This document shows, in pieces, positions 1 through 11,870 of a DNA stretch of 64,000 nucleotides. Source of the DNA: Acheta domesticus. Lineage: Eukaryota; Arthropoda; Insecta; Orthoptera; Gryllidae. Where the stretch lies: the NCBI GenBank assembly GCA_031308135.1, contig JAHLJT010009436.1:142250303-142314302 (forward strand), given 5' to 3'. The notes beneath the pieces are model-generated. The model made no database searches, was not told the origin of the DNA, and worked only from the letters and a program-made list of their open reading frames with translations. Each line of letters begins with the position of its first letter. The stretch's first letter is position 1. Made by a program: the position numbers and the translations under genes.

Positions 1-735
1 TTGTTTTCAATTGGTTTTTCGGTATTAAGTGCCAACAAAAGAGGGATTCTGGCTACACCACGAGTCAGGGGATTTTTTATTCTTAATTGAGCAACTGGAT
101 TTATTTACTTTTTCGTTATCAGAGCCCGGCAATGAATTTTTTCTGCAGAAAATCCGCCGTTTTTTCGCGCGGCATTACATAACTTTTCCTCTAGTACATA
201 TATTACTCCGTATATACGTACGTATACGTGGAAGTGAAAATTGGAGCCATTTTTGGGAAAATTTCGAAAAGTTATTGACGCATAATATAAAGTACACACC
301 AAAATCAAAATACCCATTTCAAATTCAAGGGGTCGCGACATCAGCCTGATTGGGGAAATATCAAATTCTATGAAAATCAAGCTTACGGTGTCGCCGCTAG
401 CGTTGTTGACAGAGGCAGACAAAGATACGGACGAACAGCCAGATGGACGGATGGACGGATGGATGGATGAACGGACGAATGGATGGACAGATAGACGAAA
501 GGACGGAGAATCAGACTTCTGCTGAAAGCCAATTTTTCGGTTTCAAAGAATTATAAAAGTGGATTCTACCTACACAACGTGTTAAAGCAAGTAATGTACT
601 ACACTGTGGAATACGATTTATCCACTATTTCTATATCAGGTTCTCAAAATACGAGTTTATCTGCCAAAAAATTGCAGTTTTCTGCCTCAGCGTTACAATA
701 CTTTTTCTACACTTTGTAAGTAGTATGCGAGAACA
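1..735 (+). repeat. Dispersed repeat DR: two copies of the 3' module around a minisatellite
   Basis: Bases 1-230 hold the conserved 3' module of a repeat family seen elsewhere in the window: a TTTTCGGTAT start, a TTTTTCGTTATCAGAGCC block, a GCCGTTTTTTCGC block and an ending rich in CGTATATTACTCC. A GGAGCCATTTTTGGGAAAAT unit fragment follows near 242-265, then a GGACGGAT-type minisatellite (about 418-505), then a second, more diverged 3' module (about 515-735). No protein is encoded. Confidence 0.75.
418..505. repeat. GGAC/GGAT tetranucleotide minisatellite
   Basis: Irregular tandem GGACGGAT, GGATGGAT and GGACAGAT tetramers. This tract type marks the centre of every DR copy and directly precedes the module that starts with CAATTTTTCGGT. 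Confidence 0.85.
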
Positions 736-2249
736 TTAAAATCAAATTGGTGAATTCGTTGAAAGAAATTGCAATTTTCCTGGCACGCTAAAATCAATAT
801 TCTCTTCTTTATTTTATGATTTTCACACCCTCATAATTATCAAGATTACAGTCAGACAGATCTACAGTCAGTCATTTTAATATTTTAAACTGAATGCCCC
901 TGCCATGTTTAAAATATTTCAAATGAACGCTATATTTTATTTTAGCACACCAAGTGTTAATCTATAATCTACATCCCAGACACACTATCCTTTCCTATTC
1001 TTCCTTTCTTTCTCTGGATATTGAACAGAACCAGCTATATTCAACAACATCGGTGCTATTTGTGATCTTGTGAACAGAAATTTAATTTTGTTATTCTTAT
1101 TCTCTTCATCTTGGGCCTTGTCTTTTCGATTGTTTTCGTTTTTTGTTTGAGCTGTTCGTTAACACTGGATTGTTTGGTGGTATGTTCTGATGGGCGTTCG
1201 TTAAAACTGTCCCATTGATTTCGTCCAACAAATGATTCCTCGAATGCTTTAGAAAAGCTTGTTAAACACTTCAGCTCCGTTTTTTCTTGCGTTTATTAAC
1301 AGAATCTTTAAGAGAATTCATTACAATTTTGCCTAACCTTACTAGAACTAAATTCGCTTGCTGTCTACTACTCTACTTGCCAGGGCACCACATGGTACAT
1401 AATAACACATTATATTTACTTACTCTCTATTTCACTAATTTCGATTAACGTTAATGAAGAATATCAAAAAATGCTTACCAGTCTCCTAAGATGAACAGGT
1501 TAATTAATGTCCAATGTGGTTTACTTTCAAATTCCAAATTCTGTTATTCAATTTTGGCAATTCGGTCAAATATAAAAACCGATAACGTAACTCAACTACT
1601 TGAAAAAGTCTTACTTGCGTATTCGGACGCTAATGAGGTACATTTGTATCGTGTGGCATAAAAGTTGAAATTACTTACATCCTCTGCCCACTATGACTTA
1701 CGATACACAACAGAAAATAGTACGGCACTCTACGAAAATATCGAAACACTAATCATTCTCTTTAAAATGACTGCTATTCACTGAAAATTGACTAACGTTC
1801 CTATCAAAGCGTCCAGAAGCTTTAGAGCCATTACATGATTAAATTTCTTCTGTGCTCCTTTGCATATAAATACTCGTGCGGTCAAATTTAGGCGTCGATG
1901 GCCCAAATTCGGCAACTTTCCCTATGATTCTTCCTTAGTTCATGAGAGGGCCACAAATCTCTTAAATTTAATGTTCTCAAAACAATCTTCTACAAATACC
2001 ATTGTAGATATGGCAGTATGTAATTTCACCCCAACGTGCTGAAACCAACGAACCCTCTCCTTCGTTTGAAATAGGGATTCAAATATCTCAATATGCTCTG
2101 ATGCCCATCCGTCATTACTGTTTCTTTAAGAAAAGCGGAGCAATTATTCGGAGTCGTGAAATTGCACAGCACATACCGACCTTCCTTTAAAGAAACGGTT
2201 TTTTGAGTACCCCAGAGTCTATTATTATGCTGGTTAATATTTCGTGAGG
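736..2249. other. AT-rich stretch, nothing recognised
   Basis: No constrained reading frame, RNA gene or repeat shared with the rest of the window was seen here. Short frames such as 1860-2042 have no recognisable protein features. Confidence 0.5.
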
Positions 2250-3460
2250 AAGACCTTCAAATATATAGAGATAGGAGGAAAGAATCGCAAAGAGCAGTTA
2301 ATGCAGGCAAAAACGAGATATGGCAAAATATAGGGGAGGTTATAGAGAAATGTTTTGGGAACACTACAGCAAATAAAGCATGGGGCATGTTGAAGTCAAT
2401 GAGAAAACAAAATAATGACTGTGCAGGTATTAGCCCAATAAGCATGGAAGAGTGGAGAGAATATTATAAGGCACTGCTTACTGAAGATAGACCAAACTTT
2501 TTGCTGGACATGGCAAAGGAGAATAGTACAAATGAAGAAAATTTACACATCCCACCGGTAACGACTCAAGAAGTAATCAGAGCTGTAAAATTAAGTAAGA
2601 ACGGCCGAGCACCTGGTCCTGGTAATATACATAACGAATTAACAAAATCCGCACCAGTTATACTCCATGAGATTATGGCCAAGATATATGATAAGTGTCT
2701 GAAAGGGGATATCGTACCTCGGGAATGGAAAACTGGAATAATCACTTCTCTGTATAAGAAAGGTAATAGGAAAGGCTGTTTCAACTATCGTGGAATCAGT
2801 GTAATGCCGTCATTAGCTAGACTTTACGGCCGTATCTTCAAAGAAAGAATAGAGAGGGAAGTGAAGGATTCTGAAGAACAAAATGGATTTAGACCAGGGC
2901 GCTCATGTATAGATGGGATATTTACATTACGAAACCTGATTGAAAAAAGAGTTTGTAGAGGTTTAAAAACTCATCTAGCTTTTGTAGATCTACACAATGC
3001 TTACGACACTATCCCGCAAAACAAGTTGTGGACCAGTTTATATAAGAATGGAGTGTCGACAACTTATGTTAGAGCCGTAAAAGAATTTTACAGTAACTGT
3101 ATGAGCATGGTTAAAATAGGCAATAAAGTTTCCTCAGAATTCCTGGTTACGAAAGGCCTTCGACAGGCATGTACTATGGCACCGACACTTTTTAAGATCT
3201 GGGCGATAAGATTAAAGATTATGGGCGTTAAACGAAATATCATCGACAAAATTAAAATCAAACGCCTCCTCTGCTATGGTCATCTAGGAAGAATGGAGGA
3301 GTTTAGATGGCCTAAATTAATATGGAAATGGATTCCTCCCGAGAGAAGAAAACGGGGTTGACCACCAAGAAGCTGGGCCCAAGATGTACAAGACGTGATG
3401 GCTGCCAGAGGACTGCAGGAAGGAGATTGGGACGATGGAGAGACAAATGGAGATCGGTAA
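2250..3460 (+). pseudogene. RTE-like non-LTR retrotransposon, 5' truncated, catalytic centre deleted
   Basis: One open frame (ATG at 2387, end 3361, 324 residues) encodes the front half of a reverse transcriptase. It has a linker with NGRAPGPG, a KKGNRKGCFNYRGISVMP block, EEQNGFRPGRSC and LAFVDLHNAYDTI, followed by GLRQACTMAPTLFKIW. The next expected block, the YADD-type metal-binding box, is absent. Instead, after about 3200 the frame jumps to the family's C-terminal segment (RLLCYGHLGRMEEFRWPK), and the following RKRG-PPRSW segment runs on after a stop at 3361. Coding similarity starts already near 2250, upstream of the ATG, so the ATG is not the original start. The block order and wording fit RTE-like insect elements; the clade call is by eye. 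The copy cannot make active reverse transcriptase. Confidence 0.85.
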
Positions 3461-4464
3461 AAGTTCCTTAAAGGTGGTCTTGGCGAAGTTAAGATAACTG
3501 TCCGAGCATATCCTATTTTTTGTTCCGAGAATCGTATTTTGGAGACTGCGTTTTCCGATCAAAAAAACAAGCCTCCTATTTTGCGAAAGATTTTCACTAA
3601 CCGAAAAATGTTCTGAATTGAATCGCAAGATAATTTTTCTCTGTAAGCTTTCTGGCAATCTTTGAAAGATCGAGTTCGGAAATACTCCTCGTCTACAAAT
3701 TTGCTTTGCTCTATACTGAGCGCATCGTGGTGAATAAAGGGGGATGAAATGAAGAAGCTGACGCCAAAGAAATGTTGCAATACTTCCACTTTTCTCTCAG
3801 CCCCTTGAAAAGCAGTGTTGCATTTTAAACTGAAGACCTGTATCTGTGTGCTTTATGAATTTATTTATTTGGTCAAAAACAGTAAAAACTGTATATGACG
3901 TGTGGGGAAAGAGATTATCAGCGCACATTTTCTTGAGGCCCGGAATTTAAAAAAATCAGAGAAAAAGCTCTAATAAATATATCCTCTTTCCTTAAATAAG
4001 GGTATTTCTTAATAATCCTGACTAAAATGTAATAATAATGAATGTGTGTGAAAGTAAATTGAAATAAAGTTGAATACGTCAAAAACCATACTTACGACAA
4101 TCTGTATCGAACATGCGCCTCCTTACAATCTTTTGCTGAACATACTGAGTTTAATAATTTAGATAAACTTTTAAAATGACGTGTAATGCTCTTCTAATTG
4201 TACTAGTGGAATGCGCAGCATATCGAAACCTTTCGTTCTATTAGGATTATGAAATGAGCAATTTGTATATTGAAATGAATACTAAACGAGATCGTCTTGA
4301 CTCTATCGGAAAGTAGACGGAAGATATTGCCATCCCGCATAAACAAGTTCGGATGCCAACACGCCAAAATGATTGCTTACATAATATTGGTAAAATGTCA
4401 CGAATTCCATCAATATTTTTCAGCAACTACTCATACTTCAAATCAAGTGTACGTTTCAAGATTT
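3461..4464. other. Unrecognised region with one old LINE tail
   Basis: Apart from the diverged CR1-type 3' end at 3856-3950, nothing was recognised. The sequence is AT-rich with only short frames. Confidence 0.45.
3856..3950 (-). repeat. Diverged 3' end of the CR1-type element
   Basis: Read on the minus strand this ends in a TAAA-type tail next to a TGACC...CAGT segment matching the 3' UTR seen intact near 33890-33955. It contains the spaced words TCAAAAACAGT, AAAACTG and TATGACG on the plus strand. More substitutions than in the other copies suggest an older insertion. Confidence 0.65.
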
Positions 4465-4560
4465 AAATTGAGCGATAAATTGAACTATGAAAAATCTTTA
4501 TATCAGGAGAAAATTTTAAGAAAAAAGTGGAGTCATTTTTGGGAAAAAATTTCTTAAACA
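4465..4560 (+). repeat. Fragment of dispersed repeat DR
   Basis: Contains the unit core AAGTGGAGTCATTTTTGGG followed by AAAAAATTTC, matching the first unit boundary of other DR copies (compare 242-265 and 9121-9150). Confidence 0.5.
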
Positions 4561-4754
4561 ATTTAAAAATTGCCTGTATTTAATGCAAAATTAAGCGAAA
4601 ACAACTCATATTTTCGAAAAATTATACATGACCCTTTTTCATGAACTGTTTTTAAAGAACAGATTATAACATATAAAGCACTGGACATTTTTCTTTTCAT
4701 ATGTGCTTGACTGAAGCAAATTGGACAATTTTGAAAAATTGATTTATTGTCCGC

Positions 4755-5475
4755 TTTTCTCGCCTTTTCAACCACCATGTGACGGTTCGACGCCATCTGC
4801 TGAGGGCTGAACTGATGGCACGCATACCACTGCGTCAGATTCCTTTTTCCAGAAATCACCAACGCCTCAGACAGCAACAGGCATGTGAACGTGTTCACTG
4901 ATGTGCTGAGTGGCAAAATGGTTTCGGACGAGTTCCGTTTCTGTTTGTGGTACAGTACGTGTTCGACGCTACCGTGGTGACCGCTATCTGCCAGCCTGCC
5001 TTGTTCCGCGGAATAGCGGACAAATGCCAAGTGTGAAGGTTTGGGGCGCCATTGGCTACAATGTGTGATCTCGTCTTATACGCATTGAGGGCAATATGAA
5101 CAGCAACCGTTATATAGGGGAGCCTGAGATTCTGCCCCTCCTGCAAGCAGCTCCACAAGCTATATTTGAGCAGGACAATGCCCGACATCATGTAGCGATG
5201 AATGTGCAAGCTTTCGGCGAAGAACGATGGGTACCACTGCTTCCCTGGCTCGCGCGTTCACCTGACATACCGCCCATCGAACATGTCTGGAATATGATCG
5301 GTTAGCAACTTATTCATTCTGGTTCTCCTGCAGCCACTGACGATGTTTTGTGGTCACGCATAGAACCCGCGTGGCAGTGTGTTCCCCAGCAGCATATCCA
5401 GGCTCTCTTTCAATCCATGCCACGACGTCTAGAGGCTCTGATGGCAGCGCGTGGCGGCTTCACAACGTACTAAAT
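4755..5475 (+). pseudogene. Tc1/mariner-type transposase relic (copy 1)
   Basis: Conceptual translation over several frames shows the order of a Tc1-like transposase. First comes a RRHLLRAELMARIPLRQIPF segment (end of the DNA-binding region), then VSDEFRFCLW (compare the family block FSDESRF containing the first catalytic Asp), IFEQDNARHH (second Asp block) and LARSPDIPPIEHVWNMIG (compare the family's PDLNPIEHVWD, third catalytic acidic block). The C-terminal part runs to the stop near 5472. At least two frameshifts and a stop at about 5303 break it, so the protein is dead. The longest uninterrupted piece is 5096-5305. Terminal inverted repeats were not located. Cut-and-paste elements of this group insert at TA dinucleotides. 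Confidence 0.88.
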
Positions 5476-5589
5476 TCTCAAGGTCAAAATACAGGTACAG
5501 TTCTGTAATTCTAATCGTTTGTATATTGTAATATTCCCAATCTGTGGTATAAATTTCATTGTAATGGTATGTCACCTCCTTGGCGTCGC

Positions 5590-5870
5590 AATTTTCACAA
5601 ACATCAGTGTAGTATAGTCATGGACGTCCATAAGTGCTCAAATAAGTAGGTGACAGAGATAATGATGAGGATGATAAAGTGATGGTGAAGAAAATGGTGG
5701 AATGAGAGGAAGGGGGAACGGGAGAACTGCGAGAAGACCTTCCGTGAGCTGTCTTTGTCTACTACAAATCCGTCATGGATTGGCTGGGGTTTGAACCCGA
5801 ACTCCAACGATGGAGGGTGAAATCCCCAGCCATTACAACACGAACATACCGCATCATTACCATGCATTTA
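5590..5870 (-). repeat. tRNA-derived SINE-like repeat (type B)
   Basis: Read on the minus strand, a pol III B-box-like GGGTTCAAACCCC lies at about 5790-5803, preceded by TAATGGCTGGGGA, an A-box-like word. The body that follows (GACAAAGACAGCTCACGG, TTCTCGCAGTTCTCCCG) ends in a pyrimidine-rich tail towards 5640. This layout is typical of insect SINEs. Confidence 0.6.
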
Positions 5871-6335
5871 TTTAGGTTACTACTCTTGTGAGGTGTTTTA
5901 TTTCTCCTTTATCCCCTCTTCTCCTCCTCCACGCTCTTTTCCTCTCCTCTTCCACTCCTCCCCATCTCCATCTCCTCCTCCTCCTGTTATACTTAAGCTA
6001 ACCCTACGAATAAACACGACTCTACTTCCTGATATTCTACCAAAAATGAGTCGCTTAATTTTACTCTTCACAAACTAATTTTTGAATGTTAGCCACACAA
6101 AAGCTCTAGAAAGCATAAATTTAACTACAAAATCAAAAACAAAATTAAGATGTCCATTACGTTAACATTGACAGGTAAGGGTGAAGCCATAAATCTTTCT
6201 CTTGCACCTGACCGAACACAAATTCTCACGCACTTTTTCTTTTTATAGATATTATAGATAAGAGTTTCCCCTTATACAGTAAATACGCTTTACTCAGAGC
6301 GGGCAGTGGCGTGCTTCACCCGCACATGCACTTAC
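5871..6335. other. Probable intron sequence 3' of the DGK exon, nothing recognised
   Basis: Pyrimidine-rich (CTCCTCC) at 5895-5990, otherwise AT-rich. The next DGK exon expected downstream on the minus strand is not visible here. Confidence 0.45.
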
Positions 6336-6438
6336 TCTCGCAGTGGATGGACAGGCTGTCCTCCAGCCGCTTCCGGCACACGTTGCAGAACTTGCGCTTG
6401 TGGTGAGTCTGCTCGGACCAGCAATGGGCCACAGGGTT
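6336..6438 (-). CDS. Internal exon of diacylglycerol kinase theta (start of the next C1 domain)
   Basis: This 103-nt minus-strand exon lies between an acceptor TTTGTTGCAG and a donor GTAAGT. It starts in phase 0, which fits the phase-0 end of the exon at 61745, and encodes 34 codons plus one base. It begins NPVAHCWSEQTHHKRKF, continues CNVCRKRLED and ends SIHCE. His5, Cys18 and Cys21 give the H-x12-C-x2-C spacing of a C1 domain, with Cys33 starting the next pair; the split codon after SIHCE would supply the following residues. The segment resembles the second, shortened C1 domain of DGK theta. Zinc-binding C1 domains in this enzyme family help place it on membranes. The following exon, which should carry the remaining ligands, was not seen between 1 and 6335. 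The reading frame is intact and GC-rich in AT-rich surroundings, so it looks like conserved host coding sequence rather than a transposon. Confidence 0.87.
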
Positions 6439-6439
6439 C

Positions 6440-7419
6440 TGCAACAAATCAGTGGCATACAATCAGCTCCTACTCGACAATCAATGACAAAGAGCACTTA
6501 TTACGCCCAGTAATAAAGAGTAACTTCATTGCAAAACATTTCTCAGATTCTCATTATCTCATCATTCTTCATTAGTGTTTGTGTGCATTTTTCAATCGAT
6601 TTATTTTCAGAGATTTAGCTATTATGCAAATACTTTGACATAGTTTGTAAATGATTGAGCATTATTTTTAATATAACGCAAAGGTATTTATCGAAAGTGA
6701 TGAATGCTTGTTAAAATATTCAAAATTTTGTCACTGTGTTCGAATCTTTCTAAAGCAACCTGCAAGAAAGTATCCTCTCCAAAGCAAAGCCCTTACCATT
6801 GCCACAAAATGTGAAGAAATAAAAAATAGAAAAATAGTTTCGCCAATTGAGTGACACATTCTGTACGAATATATTCCGCCTACATGAATATTTATGAGTC
6901 GGAACAGTAAAACAGTTTGAACATAGAAAGTATGTCACTACTAATAGTATAGACTTAATTTGAGCACCAGGCACCCGTGGTATGGTGTCAAACGTTCATT
7001 GACAAAGTAAAAATTCATTCATCTTCTTGCAAGGCGTAAACATACTATTTAATCTATCATAAAGCAAAGATATGTCATCATTTCTTGATCTCTGACTGCT
7101 ACTCTTGATTGTGCTGCTCTTGTGCTGCTCAGATTGCATAGTTTGTAAACTCAAGCAACTTTTTCATACTCATCGCTCAACGGTGACGAAAGTGCTTGCC
7201 CCAAGAACAAAACTTTCTCATTCGTCCTACATGTTGCAAATAATATATTATTCAAGGCAACGAAATGCTAGATCTAGAATATACCTCATGATAAAGGGAC
7301 GAATTTATATGTAAAAATATATGAAATATGTAAAAATATATCTGTAGTTATTATTATCAGAATATGGAGTTACATATGGACTTAATATCATAAACTATTG
7401 GTTTATCAGTGGTACTATA
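6440..7419. other. Intron sequence, nothing recognised
   Basis: AT-rich with short frames only; no match to the repeat families of this window was seen. Confidence 0.45.
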
Positions 7420-9560
7420 GAATGGCACAGACTTTCCCATATTAGTATTCTATTTTCTTTGAGATAGGCTAGCTATTCGGACTTGCCACATACTCTGGCC
7501 AGCTGCTTGATTGATTCGTGTTTCCGGGCGCGTCAACTACTGAGGTCATTAGTCCCGTAAGTGTAGTGCGTGCTTATTTCTCGGGAGGTGGCGATGATCT
7601 TTTCCCCGCTGGATGGCGAGATCTGGCGCCGACCTGCCGTCGACCAGTGAGGTTTTCCCCTCAACCAGGTATCTTCCACCAGCGGGGCATCGCCCCAGCC
7701 GGGACAAGCTGTAAGCTCTCGACCAGTCTCCCAACATGTGTGGTAGTGTAGTGCATGTTGGTGTAAGTATGTGTGTGTGTGTGTGTGTAAGAGAAGAGGA
7801 TAGGACAGGGAAGAGGAAGGAAAGATCGCGCGCGGTCCGTGGCCTGTTTGTTAGGGTACTGCTCCGACATTCGCCTGGTGTTGATCGGAGAAACCACGGA
7901 AAACTACCGATCAGAGCAGCCGGCCGCTAGAATTTTCCTCCAGACAATAACTGAATTCGACCTAGCTGATAAGTTAGTGTCGAAAATCCTGTCGGCCATC
8001 GGGACCCGAACCTAGGACCTGCCATCAGGTTGATGCACTGAGCCATCTCTCCCGGTACTTGCCAGCTGCCATCTATTTCCGCTCAAACTACTTTTTTTTT
8101 ATCTTTTCTTAGTTTCTTTCCCTTTCCTAATAGTAGAACAAAAATTTTCTTTTAATAATATTAAAGAACAGTAAAACTTCGTCCTAAATGACAATTTTCT
8201 TTGAAAACTTTAGAGCCGTTTTTAAGAAAATGGGTTTCAGCGCTACTGTAAATTCGAAATTTGAAGCTCGTTTTCACAGGAAATTTTTGAGTTTTCAAAA
8301 AACTTCATTAGACGTCATTTGAAGTACATCAAGTCACAAATACAATAGTGTTTGTTAAATTGCTGGAAGTGAGCATATTAACGGTGTGAGAGATCTTTAA
8401 AAATATTACATTTGTGTAATTTTGGAAAAAATCAAATTTAACTCTATGTCATATTAAAAAGTGCAATTAGCGCTATCTGTTGGAAGAATTTGAAGAAATA
8501 ATTTGGAACCATTTTTGAGAAAATGCCATTTGAGCGTTCCTGAAAAAGCGGAATTTTGAGCTAGTTTTCACAGAAAACGGTTGAGTTCTCGAGAAACTTT
8601 GCTTGACATTATTTAAAACACGTGTACTAATAAATTCATTAATATGAACAAATCGCCGCTAATGTAAATATTAACGACCTAGGACACAAGTATCGTCAAA
8701 ATCGTTTTTGTAATTTGTGAAAAAAAGTCGAAAGAATTGACCAACATGACGTTTATGTCATGTCATAGAGTACATTAGACACTATTCTTACCAAAAGTTT
8801 AAATAAAACATTTGGAGCCGTTTTCAGGAAAATCTGATTTTTGTAATTTATTAAAATTGCAAATATTTCTCGCAATATTGCCAGAAAAATACTAAAACTT
8901 TCAAAAAAAAGTACATGACTTTAATGAAATAACTCACTTTGGAGAATAAATTTTATTTGGAGGAGAAATATCTATTTTAAATTTTGTAGTTGTAGGAAGA
9001 GGCCGTCGAAAATTCAAACTTTTGCAATCTTCAAAAATTCAGAGTTAACAGTGGAATTTGGACCTGGACCACCTTTCTCAGTGCATTTTACTCTATTCTT
9101 ATAAGGCATTTACAGAAAAAAATTTGGAGCCGTTTTTGAGAAATTTTTGAAAATGTCCGGAGGTTTTCATGTAAAGTACCCCCAAATTTGGAAGAAAGTT
9201 TTTCAAAATCTCAAAGCTTCGACTAGAGCTAGATGGACCTGGGATTCTTCAATTAAAAAAAAAACTACATATGGTTTAGCCACTAGTGGTGTCCACAGAT
9301 GGACGGACAGACGGACGTTTTGCTTTCATTTGGTTCATCAATTGGTTTTTCTGTATCAAAGCCTAACAAAACAGGTATTCTGACTACTCCACGGGTTATA
9401 GAATTTTTTTCTTAATTTAGCAACTGTATTTATCCACTTTTTCGTTATCAGGCAATGATTTTTTTTCTGCCGAAAATCTGCCGTTTTTTCTCTCAGCATT
9501 ACATAACTTTCCTTACACTACGTATATTAGTATCTATATTAGCTTATTTAGTAAATGTGT
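7420..9560 (+). repeat. Dispersed repeat DR, nearly complete copy split by a SINE
   Basis: The copy starts near GAATGGCACAGACTTTC (7421), shared in reverse complement with 38735 and 18860. After the SINE insertion (7507-8060) it resumes and carries four unit starts with the core GGAGCCGTTTTTGAGAAAAT at about 8212, 8503, 8811 and 9122, a spacing of roughly 290-310 bp. Each unit also has a TTTTCACAG block, and at least some carry a GTGAGAG-type block. It then has a short GGACGGACAGACGGACG tract (9300-9317) and the 3' module (9320-9550). No coding capacity is visible. Confidence 0.8.
7507..8060 (-). mobile_element. Long tRNA-derived SINE (type A) with 9-bp target-site duplication
   Basis: The insert is flanked by direct repeats GCCAGCTGC at 7498-7506 and 8061-8069 and interrupts the DR copy, so both edges are defined. 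On the minus strand it starts with a tRNA-like head: A-box-like GATGGCTCAGTGC (about 8034-8047) and B-box GGTTCGGGTCCC (8001-8012). A 450-bp body follows with a (GT)n tract near 7770-7790. The 3' end at 7507 is a short AATC-type repeat (ACGAATCAATCAA). At about 554 bp it is long for a SINE. It encodes no protein and would rely on a LINE for mobility. Two more copies lie at 22150-22450 and 24820-25260. Confidence 0.82.
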
Positions 9561-10259
9561 ATTTACGCAGAAATCCGTTTCCTGCTCATGATTAACAATT
9601 AACACTGAAATGTTTATAGACAAGAAAATTATACTTTCTCTCTCTCCGAAGAAAATACATTTCGAAGAATTCTCAAAACACTTATTTTAAGTAACTTCTT
9701 AAAAGAATCACATCTGCAAAACTATATTAAACTATTCATATTTCACAAATTCAAATTTTCATATTTTCCATGTAATTTTTTTAAATTTATGCTTTATTTA
9801 TTTGGTCGCATGGTTACAACAGAACATACAACAGCATTTGAAAGTACAGTTTAAATACATACTTTTAAAAAAATGTGTAACATTACATGATGACCATTAA
9901 CAATCACATTCAACAGCAACAGAAAAACAACAAAAAATATTATAATAAATATATATTACAATACTATAATACAGTACATTATTTTACATTACAATAAATT
10001 ATTTAACATAACACTGCGACATTGTTGGTTCTTCATAGATTCTTGGTTTCTTAGAGCTTATTGATAAGGTTAATTTCTTTTAAAAATTTAAAGATGTTCT
10101 CAATGTGATGTCTGTTGTTAAGAATTTCTGGGAGAGTGAGAGGTAATGCATATTTTTTTCGGATATCTTTGTTAATAGAACAGGATAACAATGTGTGGTA
10201 TGGAGAGGGCAGATTGGCATTGGTCACAATTGTTTTGCAATTCTTTGGTTAGTAAATGC

Positions 10260-11870
10260 TTAAGACTTTTGGTTAAGACTATTTATTATTAGTATATGGT
10301 TAACACTATTTAATATTGTTGGTTTAGCTGACTGATAAATAATAGCTCCATAATCTATCTTGGAACGAATGAGGGCTTTATATGTTGAAAGTATAACATT
10401 TCTGTCGGCTCCCCACGATGTTGATGAAATGGCTTTTACTATATTCATTCTTCAAAGTCATTCATCTTTTAAATTCTTGATATGTGGTATCCATGTTAAT
10501 TTACTATCAAATAATATTCCTACAATTTTACATTTTAGGCCAGTACATTTTAGTTGATGTGGTCCTATTTTAAGTTTTAACTGATCAGATAAGTTACCCC
10601 TTCTTTTGAAAACTATGCATTCAGATTTGGTTTTAGAGATTTTAAAACCTGTCGTATTGGACCGATCTTGAATTTCGTTTAAAGTGATTTGAAGCAATTC
10701 TTGAGATGTTTTGATATTTTCCCCACTTAATGTTACGGTGATATCGTCTGCAAACAAGTATACTTTCACAGGTCGGTGGACATGGTTCCTGATATCATTT
10801 ATGGCAATTAAGAATAATAGTACACTAAGAACAGATCCTTGAGGCACTCCGTTATTTATTGTATATTTGTTCTATAAAATATTCTTGTGTTTGACTTGTA
10901 GGGATCTATTCTTCATGAATTGAGTTATGAAAGTTAATATTTGACCATCTATCCCCATTTCATATAGAATTTTGATGATTCGATATTTCCATACCATGTC
11001 GTAAGCCTTTTCCATGTCTAATAGTCACAAGATGTTGGTCTGTTATAAAGGCATCACAAATGTCACTATAGATGTTTACTAGATGGTCAGTTGTAGAACG
11101 ATTTCGTCTGAAACCACTTTGGAAGGGTGAAATTTTATTATAATATTCAAGGTACCAGTTAAGTCCTCTACTCACAATTTTGTCCAGTAATTTGCAGAGG
11201 GTAGACGTTTAGGAGATAGGTTTGTAATTATTCGTGTTAGTTGGATCTTTGCCAGGTATAACTATGGATTCTCTCCATTTGTCAGGGAATTCACTAGTGG
11301 TTATTATTTCGTTTAATAGTCGAGTTACATATTCAATAGCATTCGTCGGCAGTTCTTTAAGAAAAACATTATATATTCCATCTGGTCCTGGGCTTGAATT
11401 CCTAGTATGAGCTAGAACAATCTCAACTTCTTTTACTTGAATGGGATAGTTTAATGTAGAATTACTAGAAGAATTTTGTTGAATAATTCTATCCATTGTT
11501 ACATTCGAATTAGACTAGTAAATTTGGAATTCATCGTTATAGTTAATGTCTCTTGAATTATTAGCAAACGTAAATGCTAAAATGTTTGCAATTTCTTCGT
11601 TAGACGAGGTAATTAGGTTGTTGTGTAACATCAATTTAGGTTGAATGTACTGCTTGTAACAACCATTGCCAACCATGATAGCTTTGATTTTTTTCCAATT
11701 GTCTTCTGGAGTAGAGAAGCAATTTATTTGCTGAGATGAAGTCAATCCAGGACTGCTTTTTATTTTCTTTATATATTCCTCTTGCCTTTGTCCGATTTCT
11801 TTTATATTCAATATGATTTTCTATGGTTGGATGCCTCTTGTATTTGTTGAAGGAGTGTCTGTACAATTTA
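10260..11870 (-). pseudogene. Reverse transcriptase relic of Jockey copy A
   Basis: From upstream to downstream: linker (11866-11515), SSPGPDGIYN and FPDKWRESIVIPGKDP (11496-11209), PFQSGFRRNRSTTDHLV (11175-10960), then MPQGSVLSVLLFLIAIND and YLFADDITV (10847-10458), where the catalytic FADD is intact. The C-terminal thumb piece DRNVILSTYKALIRSKIDYG lies at about 10410-10350. Five or more frame breaks separate the pieces. Confidence 0.85.

Noticed and set aside
5760..5850. Functional tRNA gene
   Set aside because: A B-box-like word is present, but no cloverleaf with matching acceptor and anticodon stems can be drawn; it continues into a SINE-type body.
7970..8060. Functional tRNA gene
   Set aside because: A- and B-boxes belong to the head of a SINE with a defined target duplication; the arms do not pair as in a tRNA.
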